From NCBI RefSeq assembly GCF_000739735.1, contig NZ_BBJF01000005.1:620001-684000 (forward strand): a stretch of 64,000 nt of DNA. Reading direction: 5' to 3'. Shown piece after piece: positions 35,558-43,726 of this stretch. A model generated the notes under the pieces. The model was not told the DNA's origin, ran no database searches, and saw only the letters and a list, made by a program, of their open reading frames with translations. Each line of letters opens with the position of its first letter. The stretch's first letter is position 1. The position numbers were made by a program, and so were the translations under genes. Source of the DNA: Paraburkholderia ginsengisoli NBRC 100965 (GTDB taxonomy: Bacteria > Pseudomonadota > Gammaproteobacteria > Burkholderiales > Burkholderiaceae).

Positions 35558-37291
35558 ATGCCATTCACACTCATTCGAGGTGTCGTCGGCCTGCCGCTGC
35601 TCGCCCTCGCATTCGGCCTGCCCGCCGCCCATGCCGCCGACGAAGTCCAGAACACCTCCACCACGACGACTTCGCCCGTACCCTCGGCGCTGCAGCCGGT
35701 GAGTCAGGAACAGCTGGACCGCGCGGCCACGTCGTCGGCCGACTGGCTGCATTCGAACGGCTCGTACGCGCAGACGCGCTACTATCGCGGCGCCCAGATC
35801 AACCGGACCAACGTCGCGAAGCTCAGACCCGCGTTTATCTTTCAGACCGCTGTCAACGAGTCGATGGAAACGGCGCCGATCGTCTCGAACGGTGTGATGT
35901 TCATCACCACGTCGTTCAACCACGTGTATGCAGTCGATGCGGCGACCGGCAAGGAATTCTGGCATTACAAGCACAAGATGGGTCCGGTCACGACGTTCTG
36001 CTGCGGGCCGAACAATCGCGGCGTGGCGATTTCGGGCGACCGCCTCTTCATGGGCACGCTCGACGCGAAGCTCGTCGCGCTCGACGCGAAGACCGGCAAG
36101 GTGCTTTGGCAAAGCGAGATCGCCGATCCCGATCAGGGCTACTCGGAAACGATGGCGCCGGCGGTGGTCGACGGCAAGGTGCTGATCGGCACGAACGGCG
36201 GCGAGTACGGCATTCGCGGCTTCGTCAAAGCGTTCGATGCGAACTCCGGCAGTTTGCTGTGGACCTTCTACACGATTCCGGAAACCGGTCAGGAAGGCGT
36301 GTGGGCGACCAAGGACGCGACCGGCCGCGACGAGAAGCGCGACATCGACGCGGAGAAGAAGCAGCTCGCCGCGAAGGGCGGCGACTTCTACAAGACGCTT
36401 GGCGGCGGCGTGTGGATGACGCCCGCGATCGACCGGCAAACGAAGACGGTGTTCTTCGTCGTGGGCAATCCGTCGCCGGACCTGTATGGCGCGATCCGGC
36501 CGGGAGACAACCTCTATACGGACTCGCTCGTCGCAATCGATCTGGACACCGGCAAATACAAATGGCACTACCAGTATGTGCCGCATGACGTGTGGGACCT
36601 CGACGCGGTGAGCCCGCCGATCCTGATCGACGTGCGCGACAACGACGGCAAGATGATTCCGGGCGTCGTGCATGGCGGCAAGACCGGCCATGTGTATGTG
36701 CATGACCGCGCGACCGGACGTCTGATCCGCTACTCGCAGGCGATGATTCCGCAGGAGAACATGTGGACGCTGCCGACCGCCGCCGGCGCGCGCATGCTAC
36801 CGGGCGCGAACGGCGGGGTCGAGTGGTCGCCGATGGCGTTCGATCCGAAAACGCGCCTCGTGTACGCGGCCAACCTGCATCAGCCGATGACCTATCAGGT
36901 CGAGGACGCCGCGTACCCAGGCGGCAGCAAGCTGTGGCTCGGCGGCGCGTTCAAGGTGATTGCGAACGAGCAGCAATGGGGCAAGCTGTCGGCGGTCAAC
37001 GTCGACACGGGCAAGGTCGCGTGGGACTACAAGACCGAGCAGCCGCTGATTGGCGGCGTGCTCGCGACGGCGGGCGGCCTCGTCTTCAACGGCGAAGGCA
37101 ACGGCCTGTTCCGCGCGTTCGACTCTGCGACCGGCAAGAAGCTCTGGGAGTATCAGTGCGGCGCCGGGGTCAACGCGCCCGCGGTGTCCTATTCGGTGAA
37201 CGGCAAGCAGTACGTCGCGGTCGCCGCAGGCGGCAACACGCAGCTCGATTTCAAGCGCGGCAACACCGTGCTCGTCTTCGCGCTGCCATGA
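35558..37291 (+). CDS. PQQ-dependent alcohol dehydrogenase, lanthanide-type active site
   Basis: Periplasmic quinoprotein of 577 residues without a fused haem domain. A signal peptide ends near AHA. Eight-blade propeller features include the vicinal disulfide Cys148-Cys149 (TTFCCGPNN), metal ligands Glu216 (GGEYG) and Asn304 (VVGNPSPD), and the catalytic Asp347 in HDVWDLDAV. Asp349 two residues on is the extra acid that in XoxF, ExaF and PedH binds lanthanides; calcium enzymes have Ala or Ser there. It therefore probably uses La-Nd. The substrate may be methanol or a longer alcohol. The cytochrome gene overlaps its stop by 4 bp. The ATG at 35558 has AAGGAG. Confidence 0.9.
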   Translation: MPFTLIRGVVGLPLLALAFGLPAAHAADEVQNTSTTTTSPVPSALQPVSQEQLDRAATSSADWLHSNGSYAQTRYYRGAQINRTNVAKLRPAFIFQTAVNESMETAPIVSNGVMFITTSFNHVYAVDAATGKEFWHYKHKMGPVTTFCCGPNNRGVAISGDRLFMGTLDAKLVALDAKTGKVLWQSEIADPDQGYSETMAPAVVDGKVLIGTNGGEYGIRGFVKAFDANSGSLLWTFYTIPETGQEGVWATKDATGRDEKRDIDAEKKQLAAKGGDFYKTLGGGVWMTPAIDRQTKTVFFVVGNPSPDLYGAIRPGDNLYTDSLVAIDLDTGKYKWHYQYVPHDVWDLDAVSPPILIDVRDNDGKMIPGVVHGGKTGHVYVHDRATGRLIRYSQAMIPQENMWTLPTAAGARMLPGANGGVEWSPMAFDPKTRLVYAANLHQPMTYQVEDAAYPGGSKLWLGGAFKVIANEQQWGKLSAVNVDTGKVAWDYKTEQPLIGGVLATAGGLVFNGEGNGLFRAFDSATGKKLWEYQCGAGVNAPAVSYSVNGKQYVAVAAGGNTQLDFKRGNTVLVFALP

Positions 37292-37917
37292 CGGGGCCGA
37301 CGCTGCGGGCAACGCTTCGTCCTCGTCCGACACGCCATCGCGCCTGGGCGGTTTTGCTATGCGGCTGGTTCGCCGCCGCATGGCTGCCGCTCGCCGCGCG
37401 CGCCGATGCCGAGGCGGGCAAGGCGAAAGCGCAGGTGTGCGTGGCCTGTCATGGACCGATGGGCAATTCGACCACGCCCGACTATCCGATCCTCGCCGGG
37501 CAGACCGCGCGCTATATCTATTTGCAACTGCGGGACTTCAAGGAAGGACGGCGCAGCGATCCGCGCATGTCGCCGATGGCGGCGAATCTGTCGCGCGAAG
37601 ACATGCAGGACCTCGCCGACTACTTCGCCGCACAAAAGCTCGTGTCCGTGCCGTTCAAGTCGGATAGCGCGAGCATCGAAGCAGGGCGCAAGAAATCCGC
37701 CGAGGTGCTGTGCACGATGTGCCACCTCGGCGGCTTTGCCGGACAGAACGAGATTCCGCGCGTATCCGGTCAACTCTATCCGTACATCGTCAAGCAGTTG
37801 CAGGACTTCCGCTCGCACACGCGGACCAACGATGCGGGCAACATGGCCAGCGTGACGCGCAATCTGAGCGACGACGACATCCGCAATCTGGCCGCGTACG
37901 TGAACAATCTCCAGTAG
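37288..37917 (+). CDS. Dihaem c4-type cytochrome, electron acceptor of the PQQ dehydrogenase
   Basis: Periplasmic cytochrome of 209 residues with a signal peptide (cleavage near ARADA) and two haem sites, CVACH and CTMCH, each followed by a class I domain with distal Met candidates (RMSPMAANL and NMASVTRNL). Its ATG overlaps the dehydrogenase stop (ATGA). It should accept electrons from PQQH2 and pass them to a terminal oxidase, replacing the XoxG/MxaG-type monohaem protein. Confidence 0.9.
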   Translation: MTGPTLRATLRPRPTRHRAWAVLLCGWFAAAWLPLAARADAEAGKAKAQVCVACHGPMGNSTTPDYPILAGQTARYIYLQLRDFKEGRRSDPRMSPMAANLSREDMQDLADYFAAQKLVSVPFKSDSASIEAGRKKSAEVLCTMCHLGGFAGQNEIPRVSGQLYPYIVKQLQDFRSHTRTNDAGNMASVTRNLSDDDIRNLAAYVNNLQ

Positions 37918-37932
37918 CCCGGAGCCGACACC

Positions 37933-38595
37933 ATGAAAGAAACGTTGATCCGCTTCATCGCGAGCGCGATGCTGCTGGCCGCCACGTGCGGCCTGTGCGT
38001 GCCCGCGCAGGCGCAGGGCGATGGCGAAACCAACCGGCAACTGCTGGCCGCCGCGAAGGACGGCGATCAGGCGTCGCTCGTCGCGGCATTGCAGCGCGGC
38101 GCGGCCGTGGACGCGATGAACCGCATCGGCGACACGGCGTTGATCACCGCGTGCACGAAGGGCAATGTGGAAATGGCGCGCACGCTGATCGAGCACGGCG
38201 CTAACGTGCAGCACGCGAGCGCGCCGGGCGTCACGCCGTTGATGGCCGCGTCCTACGGCGGCTTCGACGACCTCGTCGCACTGCTGCTCGCGCATGGCGC
38301 GGATCTGTTCACGACGGACCGGGTCGGCAAGACCGCGATGGAGTACGCGGCCGGGCAGGGGCAGACGAAGGTGGTGAGCCGCCTGCTCGACGCCGGGGTC
38401 GACGTGAATCGCCTCTACAAGAACGATCTCACCGCATTGATGTGGGCGGCGGGATACGATCGCGCGGACACGGTTCAACTGCTGCTCGCGCGCGGCGCGA
38501 ACCCGGCGTTGAAGGACAACCGCGGCATGACGGCCAAAGACATCGCGGTGCAGACGAAGTCGGCACGGGTGGCCGGCGTGCTGTCTGCCGGTTGA
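37933..38595 (+). CDS. Secreted ankyrin-repeat protein
   Basis: Protein of 220 residues with a signal peptide (ending PAQAQ) and about five ankyrin repeats from residue 35 to the end (units such as IGDTALITACTKGNVEMARTLIEHGA). It follows the cytochrome by 15 bp and is very probably in the same operon. Periplasmic ankyrin proteins beside redox enzymes (for example AnkB near catalase) are thought to aid assembly or protect partners. A chaperone role for the dehydrogenase or cytochrome is a guess. Confidence 0.85.
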   Translation: MKETLIRFIASAMLLAATCGLCVPAQAQGDGETNRQLLAAAKDGDQASLVAALQRGAAVDAMNRIGDTALITACTKGNVEMARTLIEHGANVQHASAPGVTPLMAASYGGFDDLVALLLAHGADLFTTDRVGKTAMEYAAGQGQTKVVSRLLDAGVDVNRLYKNDLTALMWAAGYDRADTVQLLLARGANPALKDNRGMTAKDIAVQTKSARVAGVLSAG

Positions 38596-38625
38596 ACGCA
38601 GCGGCAGCGGACCGCGACGCGCTTA

Positions 38626-39318
38626 CTACGCGGGGGCGCGGCACCAACGCTGAGCAAGCATCGCCGGCAACGCTTCGAACGAATCGATCAATGCATCGCA
38701 ATGTGATGCTTCGATTCCCCCAGGACCGCCATAGCCGTAGTTCACGATGAACACCGGCAGACCGGCGGCGCGAGCCGCGGCGACATCGACCGGAGAATCG
38801 CCAACCAGCGCGCAGCGCGCGGGGTCGATATCGAGCAGATGGCAAGCGTGCCAAAGCGGTTCGGGCGAGGGCTTCATGCTGGTCAACGTGTCGCCCGCGA
38901 CCAGCACGTCCAGATATGCGGAGAGCCCGGTTTTCGCCAGCAACGCCGCCGCCAGCGCTTGCGGTTTGTTGGTCACGCACGCGCTCCGGTAGCCGCGTCG
39001 CCATAGTTCGTGCAGCCCCGCCGCGACGCCCGGAAACACATGACCGAGTTGTCCGTTCGTGTTGACGTAGTGCCGGTCGAACACCCGCAACGCGTGCTCG
39101 AAGTCCCATTGCTCGCCGATGCCCGCCGCGTCCAGCGAGCGTCGCACGAGATTGGGCACGCCCTTGCCGATGAATCCGGCCACCGTGTCGAACGGCAGCG
39201 GCGCGGCGCGCAGGTCCTCCAGCATGCTGCCGACCGCCGCGACGATGTCCGGCGCGGTGTCGACCATGGTGCCGTCCAGGTCGATCAGAAGGGCGTGGCC
39301 GTGGCCGCTCATCAGCAT
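38626..39318 (-). CDS. gph: HAD hydrolase, phosphoglycolate phosphatase-like
   Basis: Haloacid dehalogenase-type phosphatase of 230 residues. Motif I is [15 protein letters not shown], the cap domain follows, motif II is VTNKP, and motif III/IV is [11 protein letters not shown]...[17 protein letters not shown]. This matches Gph/CbbZ, which removes phosphate from 2-phosphoglycolate, a by-product of RubisCO oxygenation and DNA repair. It overlaps the CbbY-like gene by 7 bp. Confidence 0.85.
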   Translation of the reverse strand: MLMSGHGHALLIDLDGTMVDTAPDIVAAVGSMLEDLRAAPLPFDTVAGFIGKGVPNLVRRSLDAAGIGEQWDFEHALRVFDRHYVNTNGQLGHVFPGVAAGLHELWRRGYRSACVTNKPQALAAALLAKTGLSAYLDVLVAGDTLTSMKPSPEPLWHACHLLDIDPARCALVGDSPVDVAAARAAGLPVFIVNYGYGGPGGIEASHCDALIDSFEALPAMLAQRWCRAPA

Positions 39319-40127
39319 GGCGAGTTCACCGGTGACAGCGCCGCGTCGGGCGCTTCGAACGAAGCCGGCTCGATGGTCCGCGTCGCGTGCCGATGCCAGC
39401 GGCGCAGCATCGCCAGGTCTACCCAGCGCTGTGCTTCACCACGCAGCGGCTGGAGCGGCGTCTGCGGATCGCCGAGATGGGGCACAACGGCCAGCGCGCC
39501 ATCGAAGCAATCGTGCGCGGTGTACCCGCTCGGCGTGACGACGGTTGGAATTCCGGCGGCGCGCGCCGCCAGCAAACCGTTGCCGGAGTCTTCGAAAGCG
39601 ACGCACGCGACAGCCGGCAAGCCGAGTTGTTCGAGCACATCGCGATAGACGTCGGGCGCGGGCTTCTTCGCGGGCGAGGTGGCCGCGTCGCCGATCGCCG
39701 CGAAGCGCGTACGCCACGTCGCGCCGAAATGGACTTGCAGCAGCGCGTCGAGGTTGGCGGGCGTCGTGGTCGTCGCGATAGCCACGCGCATACCGGCTGC
39801 TCGCGCCTCGTCCAGCAGACGCGCGATGCCCGGCCGCAGCGGCAAGCCGCCGTCGCGCACGCGTTCGGTGTAGTGGCGGGTCTTGAGCGCATGGACCGCC
39901 TCGACGAACTCCCACGCCTTCGCGCCCTCGGCTTCCTCGCGCTCGATCATGCGCCAGTAATGCAGCAGACGTTCCTTGCCGCCGGCCACCTTGAGCAGAC
40001 GCGTGTAGAGCGCCTCGTCCCAGCACCAGTCGAGCCCCGCGTCCGCAAACGCAGCGTTGAAGGCGTGCAGGTGCGCGGTCTCGGTATCGGCGAGCGTGCC
40101 GTCAACGTCGAAGATAAGGGCTTGCAT
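39312..40127 (-). CDS. HAD hydrolase, CbbY-like
   Basis: Phosphatase of 271 residues: motif [15 protein letters not shown], cap domain with the KERLLHYW segment typical of CbbY, motif [12 protein letters not shown], motif [11 protein letters not shown] and motif [10 protein letters not shown]. CbbY dephosphorylates xylulose-1,5-bisphosphate, a RubisCO inhibitor. Paired with Gph this resembles a piece of a Calvin-cycle (cbb) operon, although no RubisCO gene is in the window. The C-terminal 25 residues look non-conserved. Confidence 0.82.
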   Translation of the reverse strand: MQALIFDVDGTLADTETAHLHAFNAAFADAGLDWCWDEALYTRLLKVAGGKERLLHYWRMIEREEAEGAKAWEFVEAVHALKTRHYTERVRDGGLPLRPGIARLLDEARAAGMRVAIATTTTPANLDALLQVHFGATWRTRFAAIGDAATSPAKKPAPDVYRDVLEQLGLPAVACVAFEDSGNGLLAARAAGIPTVVTPSGYTAHDCFDGALAVVPHLGDPQTPLQPLRGEAQRWVDLAMLRRWHRHATRTIEPASFEAPDAALSPVNSPC

Positions 40128-40303
40128 CGTGCGGTCCCCGTCAGCGTGATCGCCGTTGTTCAGACACGCACCACGATAGCGGAGCCGCCAGCGGATTTGA
40201 ATTCAGAGATTCTTTCGCGTCCGATAAGCGACGCTTTGAGTCCGCAAGCCGCGTTAGGCAACTTACGCAAGTGATGCCAGTTACGCATGCGAGCGGCGCC
40301 GCG

Positions 40304-40726
40304 CTATCCGCGCGGCTTCGGCGTGGTGACGAAGCCCATCCTCGTCAGGCCGCCGGCCTGGGCGGCCGACATCACATCGGCGACCCGTTCGTAAGCGACC
40401 TTGCGGTCGGCGCGCACGTGCAGTTCCGGTTGCGGCGTCGCGTGTGCGGCCTCGGCGATCCGTGCGCGCAGTTCGTCGTCGTTGACCGCGTGGCCATCCC
40501 ACAGCAGTGTGCCGTCCGCTTGCACCGCGAGATCGACGTGGGCGTGTTTGACGGCTTCCGGCTGGCTGCTCGCGCGAGGCAAATCGATGTTGACCGAGTG
40601 CTGAAGCGCCGGAATCGTGACGAGAAAAATGATCAGCAGAACCAGCATGACGTCGACCAGCGGCGTCATGTTGATCTCGTTCATCAGGCCTTGTTCGTCA
40701 TCGTCGGAGAACGGGGTCATTGCCAT
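40304..40726 (-). CDS. exbD: ExbD-type TonB-energising subunit
   Basis: Inner-membrane protein of 140 residues with one N-terminal helix (VMLVLLIIFLVTIP) preceded by INMTPLVDVM, whose Asp is the proton-conducting residue of ExbD/TolR. The start at 40726 has GGAG and overlaps exbB by 10 bp. It works with ExbB and the adjacent TonB to energise the receptor encoded at 43727-46117. Confidence 0.93.
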   Translation of the reverse strand: MAMTPFSDDDEQGLMNEINMTPLVDVMLVLLIIFLVTIPALQHSVNIDLPRASSQPEAVKHAHVDLAVQADGTLLWDGHAVNDDELRARIAEAAHATPQPELHVRADRKVAYERVADVMSAAQAGGLTRMGFVTTPKPRG

Positions 40727-41478
40727 CTGAGGTCTCCGTCGCGCGATCCGCCGCCGTTGCGCGGCACCAGATGAAACTCCGGCCCCGCGCTCGAGGGCAG
40801 TTGCGAGCCGGTCACGAAGTACGCATGCAGCCCATGCGCGAAGCGCCTCAGCCGCGCGACGATGGTCCGGTTCGCGCGATTCAGGCCGTTGTAGCCGAGC
40901 ACAGCGGGTATCGCCACGAACAGCCCGAAGGCCGTCATGATCAGCGACTCGCCGACCGGTCCCGCGACATGTTCGATCGAGGTCTGGCCGGTTTCGCCGA
41001 TCACGATCAGCGCATGATAGATGCCCCAGACAGTGCCGAAGAGCCCGACGAAGGGCGCCGTGCTGCCGATCGACGCGAGGATCGCAAGGCCGCTTTGCAG
41101 GCGCGCGACCGTTTCGTCCATCGTGTCCTGCAGGCGTCGCGTGATCCAGTCGGACACGTCGATGCGATCGTGCAGATGCTGCTGGGTCTGCCGGTGATGC
41201 GTCGCCGCCTCGTGGCCCGCGAGCGCGAGGGCGAGCAGCGGGTTGTCGGGCGACGCGGGTTCGGCGTGGCCGAGGGTGTTCAGGCCGTCCTCGAAACGGT
41301 CCGCGTTCCAGAAGCGCGTGTCGTTCTGCCGGGTCGCGCGGCGCAGGCGCATCACCTGCAACAGCTTGACGATGATCACCGTCCACGACATCACCGACAT
41401 GATCACCAGTACGCCCAGAATGCAGCGCGTGACGATGTCGCCGCTGTCCCAAACATTTGCGAGTCCGTAATGTTGCAT
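40717..41478 (-). CDS. exbB: ExbB/MotA-TolQ-type proton channel subunit
   Basis: Membrane protein of 253 residues with three helices: residues about 15-38, then the GLAILASIGSTAPFVGLFGTVWGIY helix of the family, and a third around ESLIMTAFGLFVAIPAV. It supplies the proton path that drives TonB. Second gene of the tonB-exbB-exbD unit. Confidence 0.93.
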   Translation of the reverse strand: MQHYGLANVWDSGDIVTRCILGVLVIMSVMSWTVIIVKLLQVMRLRRATRQNDTRFWNADRFEDGLNTLGHAEPASPDNPLLALALAGHEAATHHRQTQQHLHDRIDVSDWITRRLQDTMDETVARLQSGLAILASIGSTAPFVGLFGTVWGIYHALIVIGETGQTSIEHVAGPVGESLIMTAFGLFVAIPAVLGYNGLNRANRTIVARLRRFAHGLHAYFVTGSQLPSSAGPEFHLVPRNGGGSRDGDLRWQ

Positions 41479-41513
41479 GGTCGTTTTCCTGGTTGGGTAG
41501 CCCGGTGACGAAG

Positions 41514-42293
41514 TCAGTCGCTCATTCCGAAGACGAACGACTGCGAATACGCAGCACGAACCACGGTGCCGTTTTCCCTATACGGCTGACAGACGCCCGC
41601 ATGGACAGCGGCGAGCGCGGCGTCGTCGAGCCGCGCATAGCCGCTGCTCTTCTGCAATTGCATCGTATCGATTCCGCCGGTGAGCCCCACGACGAATCGC
41701 ACGATTGCGGTGCCGCTCTCGCTACGCCGCTTCGAAATGTCAGGATAGTCCGGCTTCGGGATCGTGCAATCGACATGCGCGACGTTCCTCGGCGCGGTGG
41801 AGGCGGGAGTCGCGCGGTCGGGGGCAGGGGCGGGGGGCGTGGCTGTCGCTGTTGCCGTTGCGGGCGGCGTCATTGGGGCAGCGGGAGACGGCACGGGGTT
41901 GTCGTCCGGAGCCGGTGGTGCAGGTGACACAGGCCGCGCAGGCGTCGCAGGCGTCGCCACGCTACGCGGAGCGCGTGGCTGCGTTTGCGGCGAGGGCCTC
42001 GCGCGAACCACAGGGCGCGCGGCAGGCGGCGTGACCGGCGGCGTCGGCGCAACCACATCGGCGGGCACAGCCGGAATGGCGGGCTTCGTTGCTTCCGGCT
42101 CCGGGCTCAGCAACAACGCGGTGATCACCACCGGCTCAATGGGCCGCTCGACCGTTCGATCGCGCGCGCTCAGCATCAGGCCCAGCAAAGCCAGATGCGC
42201 GCCGATCACCACGCCCAGCACGAGCACGCCGCGACGATATCGCAGCGCCGGGATCGTACGGCTTCCAGGGTTCGCAAGGGCAACTTGCAGCAT
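41514..42293 (-). CDS. tonB: TonB energy-transducing protein
   Basis: About 259 residues. A short basic N-terminus precedes one membrane anchor (VLVLGVVIGAHLALLGLML), then a long Pro/Ala/Thr-rich spacer crosses the periplasm, and the C-terminal TonB domain reads YPDISKRRSESGTAIVRFVV...SGYARLDDAAL. An in-frame ATG at 42380 would add 29 residues and has a weak GGTGG site. Its private ExbB/ExbD and nearness to one receptor indicate a dedicated uptake system rather than the housekeeping TonB. Confidence 0.9.
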   Translation of the reverse strand: MLQVALANPGSRTIPALRYRRGVLVLGVVIGAHLALLGLMLSARDRTVERPIEPVVITALLLSPEPEATKPAIPAVPADVVAPTPPVTPPAARPVVRARPSPQTQPRAPRSVATPATPARPVSPAPPAPDDNPVPSPAAPMTPPATATATATPPAPAPDRATPASTAPRNVAHVDCTIPKPDYPDISKRRSESGTAIVRFVVGLTGGIDTMQLQKSSGYARLDDAALAAVHAGVCQPYRENGTVVRAAYSQSFVFGMSD

Positions 42294-42433
42294 CACTTTT
42301 GCGGCCAGACATGAGCGTAATCGCCGGCGTGATTCGCGGCATCCGTCCGGTTCGAAACCGGTGGCCACCTCCACATTCATTGTCCACCCGCACCCGGCGA
42401 TTTAGAACCGGCACCGGCCGTCGGGCGTCAATT

Positions 42434-42448
42434 CGGGAAATTCTCCCG
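42434..42448. promoter_or_regulatory. 15-bp inverted repeat CGGGAAATTCTCCCG
   Basis: Perfect CGGGA...TCCCG arms around a 5-bp centre, located between the divergent tonB and beta-propeller genes. A copy identical at 13 of 15 positions lies in the divergent receptor/kinase promoter at 46248-46262. Likely operator for one shared regulator. Confidence 0.5.
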
Positions 42449-42541
42449 TCCGATCCGCGTTGTCAAACAATCGCCCGGTGGGATACTTTGAACGGATGAC
42501 GCGAGCTATCGCGGCACAGCGATCTCACCACGGAGCACACA

Positions 42542-43651
42542 ATGCTGGAGACACGGATTCCCGTCACACGACCCCGCCGTTCGATTGCACTCGCCATTGC
42601 AGGCCTTCTCGCCATGAGCGCCGCCCAGGCCGCCGCGCCGCTCGCCTATGTGACGAGCGAGAAGGCCGGCGTCGGCGTGATCGATCTCGATCAGATGACG
42701 CTCGCGAAGACGTTTCCGGTCGGCGCGGACGGCCCGCGCGGCCTGAGTCTGAACGCGGACGGCACGCGTCTGATGATCGCCAACAAGAACACGGGCGATC
42801 TGTCGGTGATCGACACGGCCTCGGGCAAGGTCGTGCAGCGTGTGAAGATCGGCAAGAACCCCGAGTATGTGCGCGTGCACAACGGCTATGTCTACGTGAC
42901 GTACGAACCCGGCGAGAGCGGCGGCCCGCCGGTGGCGCCCGCGGCTGGCAAGCCCGAGGGTAAGCCCGAGGCAAAACCGGGCGGCAAGCCCGGCGCCGAC
43001 GACGATGACGACAAGCTGCCCGCGCAGATCGCCATCGTCGATATGAAAACGTGGCGCGTGATCCGCTCGGTGACGAGCGGCCACGAAACCGAGGGCATCG
43101 AATTCTCGCGCGACGGCCAGTCGATGCTCGTCACCAACGAAGGCGACGATACCGTGTCGGTCTATCACGTGCGCACGGGTGCGCCGCTCAGGACCGTGAA
43201 GCTCGCGCCCGGCAGCCGGCCGCGCGGCATCCGCCTGTCGCCCGACGGCAAGCACTACGTGGTCACGCTGGAGTCGCTCAGCAAGTTCGTCGTGATCGAC
43301 GCGCACAGCATGGAAGTGATCAAGACCGTCGATACCAAACTCGGCCCGTACGGTGTCGCGTTCGGCCCGGACGGCCAGCGCCTGTTCGTTGCAGCGGCGC
43401 GCGACAAGGCCGTGCAGGTGTTCGACGGCCACACCTACGAACACATCGCCGACGTACCCGTCGGACAGCGCTGCTGGCACTTCAGCTTCACGCCGGACGG
43501 CGCGAAGCTGATGGTCGCGTGCGGGCGCTCCGATGCGGTCTACGTACTCGACGCGAAGAGCTATCAATCGATCAAGCAGATCGGCGAGCTGCCGCTCGCG
43601 TGGGGCATCGTTACGTATCCGCACAGCGACGGTTCGATCGAGTCGCATTGA
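42542..43651 (+). CDS. PQQ-associated YVTN beta-propeller protein
   Basis: Periplasmic propeller of 369 residues with a signal peptide (ending SAAQA) and about six to seven YVTN-type blades (for example PLAYVTSEKAGVGVIDLD). The pattern matches the PQQ-dependent-catabolism-associated propeller family found beside quinoprotein genes. An insertion at residues 136-157 consists of four KPEG/KPEA/KPGG/KPGA units then five Asp. It is transcribed away from tonB and toward the receptor gene. Its role is unproven; metal or lanthanophore binding in the periplasm is possible. Confidence 0.85.
   Translation: MLETRIPVTRPRRSIALAIAGLLAMSAAQAAAPLAYVTSEKAGVGVIDLDQMTLAKTFPVGADGPRGLSLNADGTRLMIANKNTGDLSVIDTASGKVVQRVKIGKNPEYVRVHNGYVYVTYEPGESGGPPVAPAAGKPEGKPEAKPGGKPGADDDDDKLPAQIAIVDMKTWRVIRSVTSGHETEGIEFSRDGQSMLVTNEGDDTVSVYHVRTGAPLRTVKLAPGSRPRGIRLSPDGKHYVVTLESLSKFVVIDAHSMEVIKTVDTKLGPYGVAFGPDGQRLFVAAARDKAVQVFDGHTYEHIADVPVGQRCWHFSFTPDGAKLMVACGRSDAVYVLDAKSYQSIKQIGELPLAWGIVTYPHSDGSIESH
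42943..42996 (+). repeat. In-gene tandem repeat encoding KPEG-type units plus penta-Asp
   Basis: Four 12-bp units of the form GGCAAGCCCGAG encode K-P-E/G-G/A tetrapeptides, followed by GACGACGATGACGAC encoding five Asp. It interrupts the beta-propeller between blades, so it forms an exposed acidic loop. The Asp-rich run is a plausible cation-binding site in a metal-uptake locus. Confidence 0.6.
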
Positions 43652-43726
43652 GCGGCCCGGTCGGGGCGGCGGCGTGCGTGGTTCACGCCGCTGTCTTCAC
43701 ATCTCATTGCCTCGCGCATTTTTCGC

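Noticed and set aside
35558..37291. Calling the dehydrogenase mxaF or xoxF outright
   Set aside because: The D-x-D motif excludes MxaF, but neighbours and cytochrome type differ from xoxFGJ; substrate class cannot be fixed from the sequence alone.
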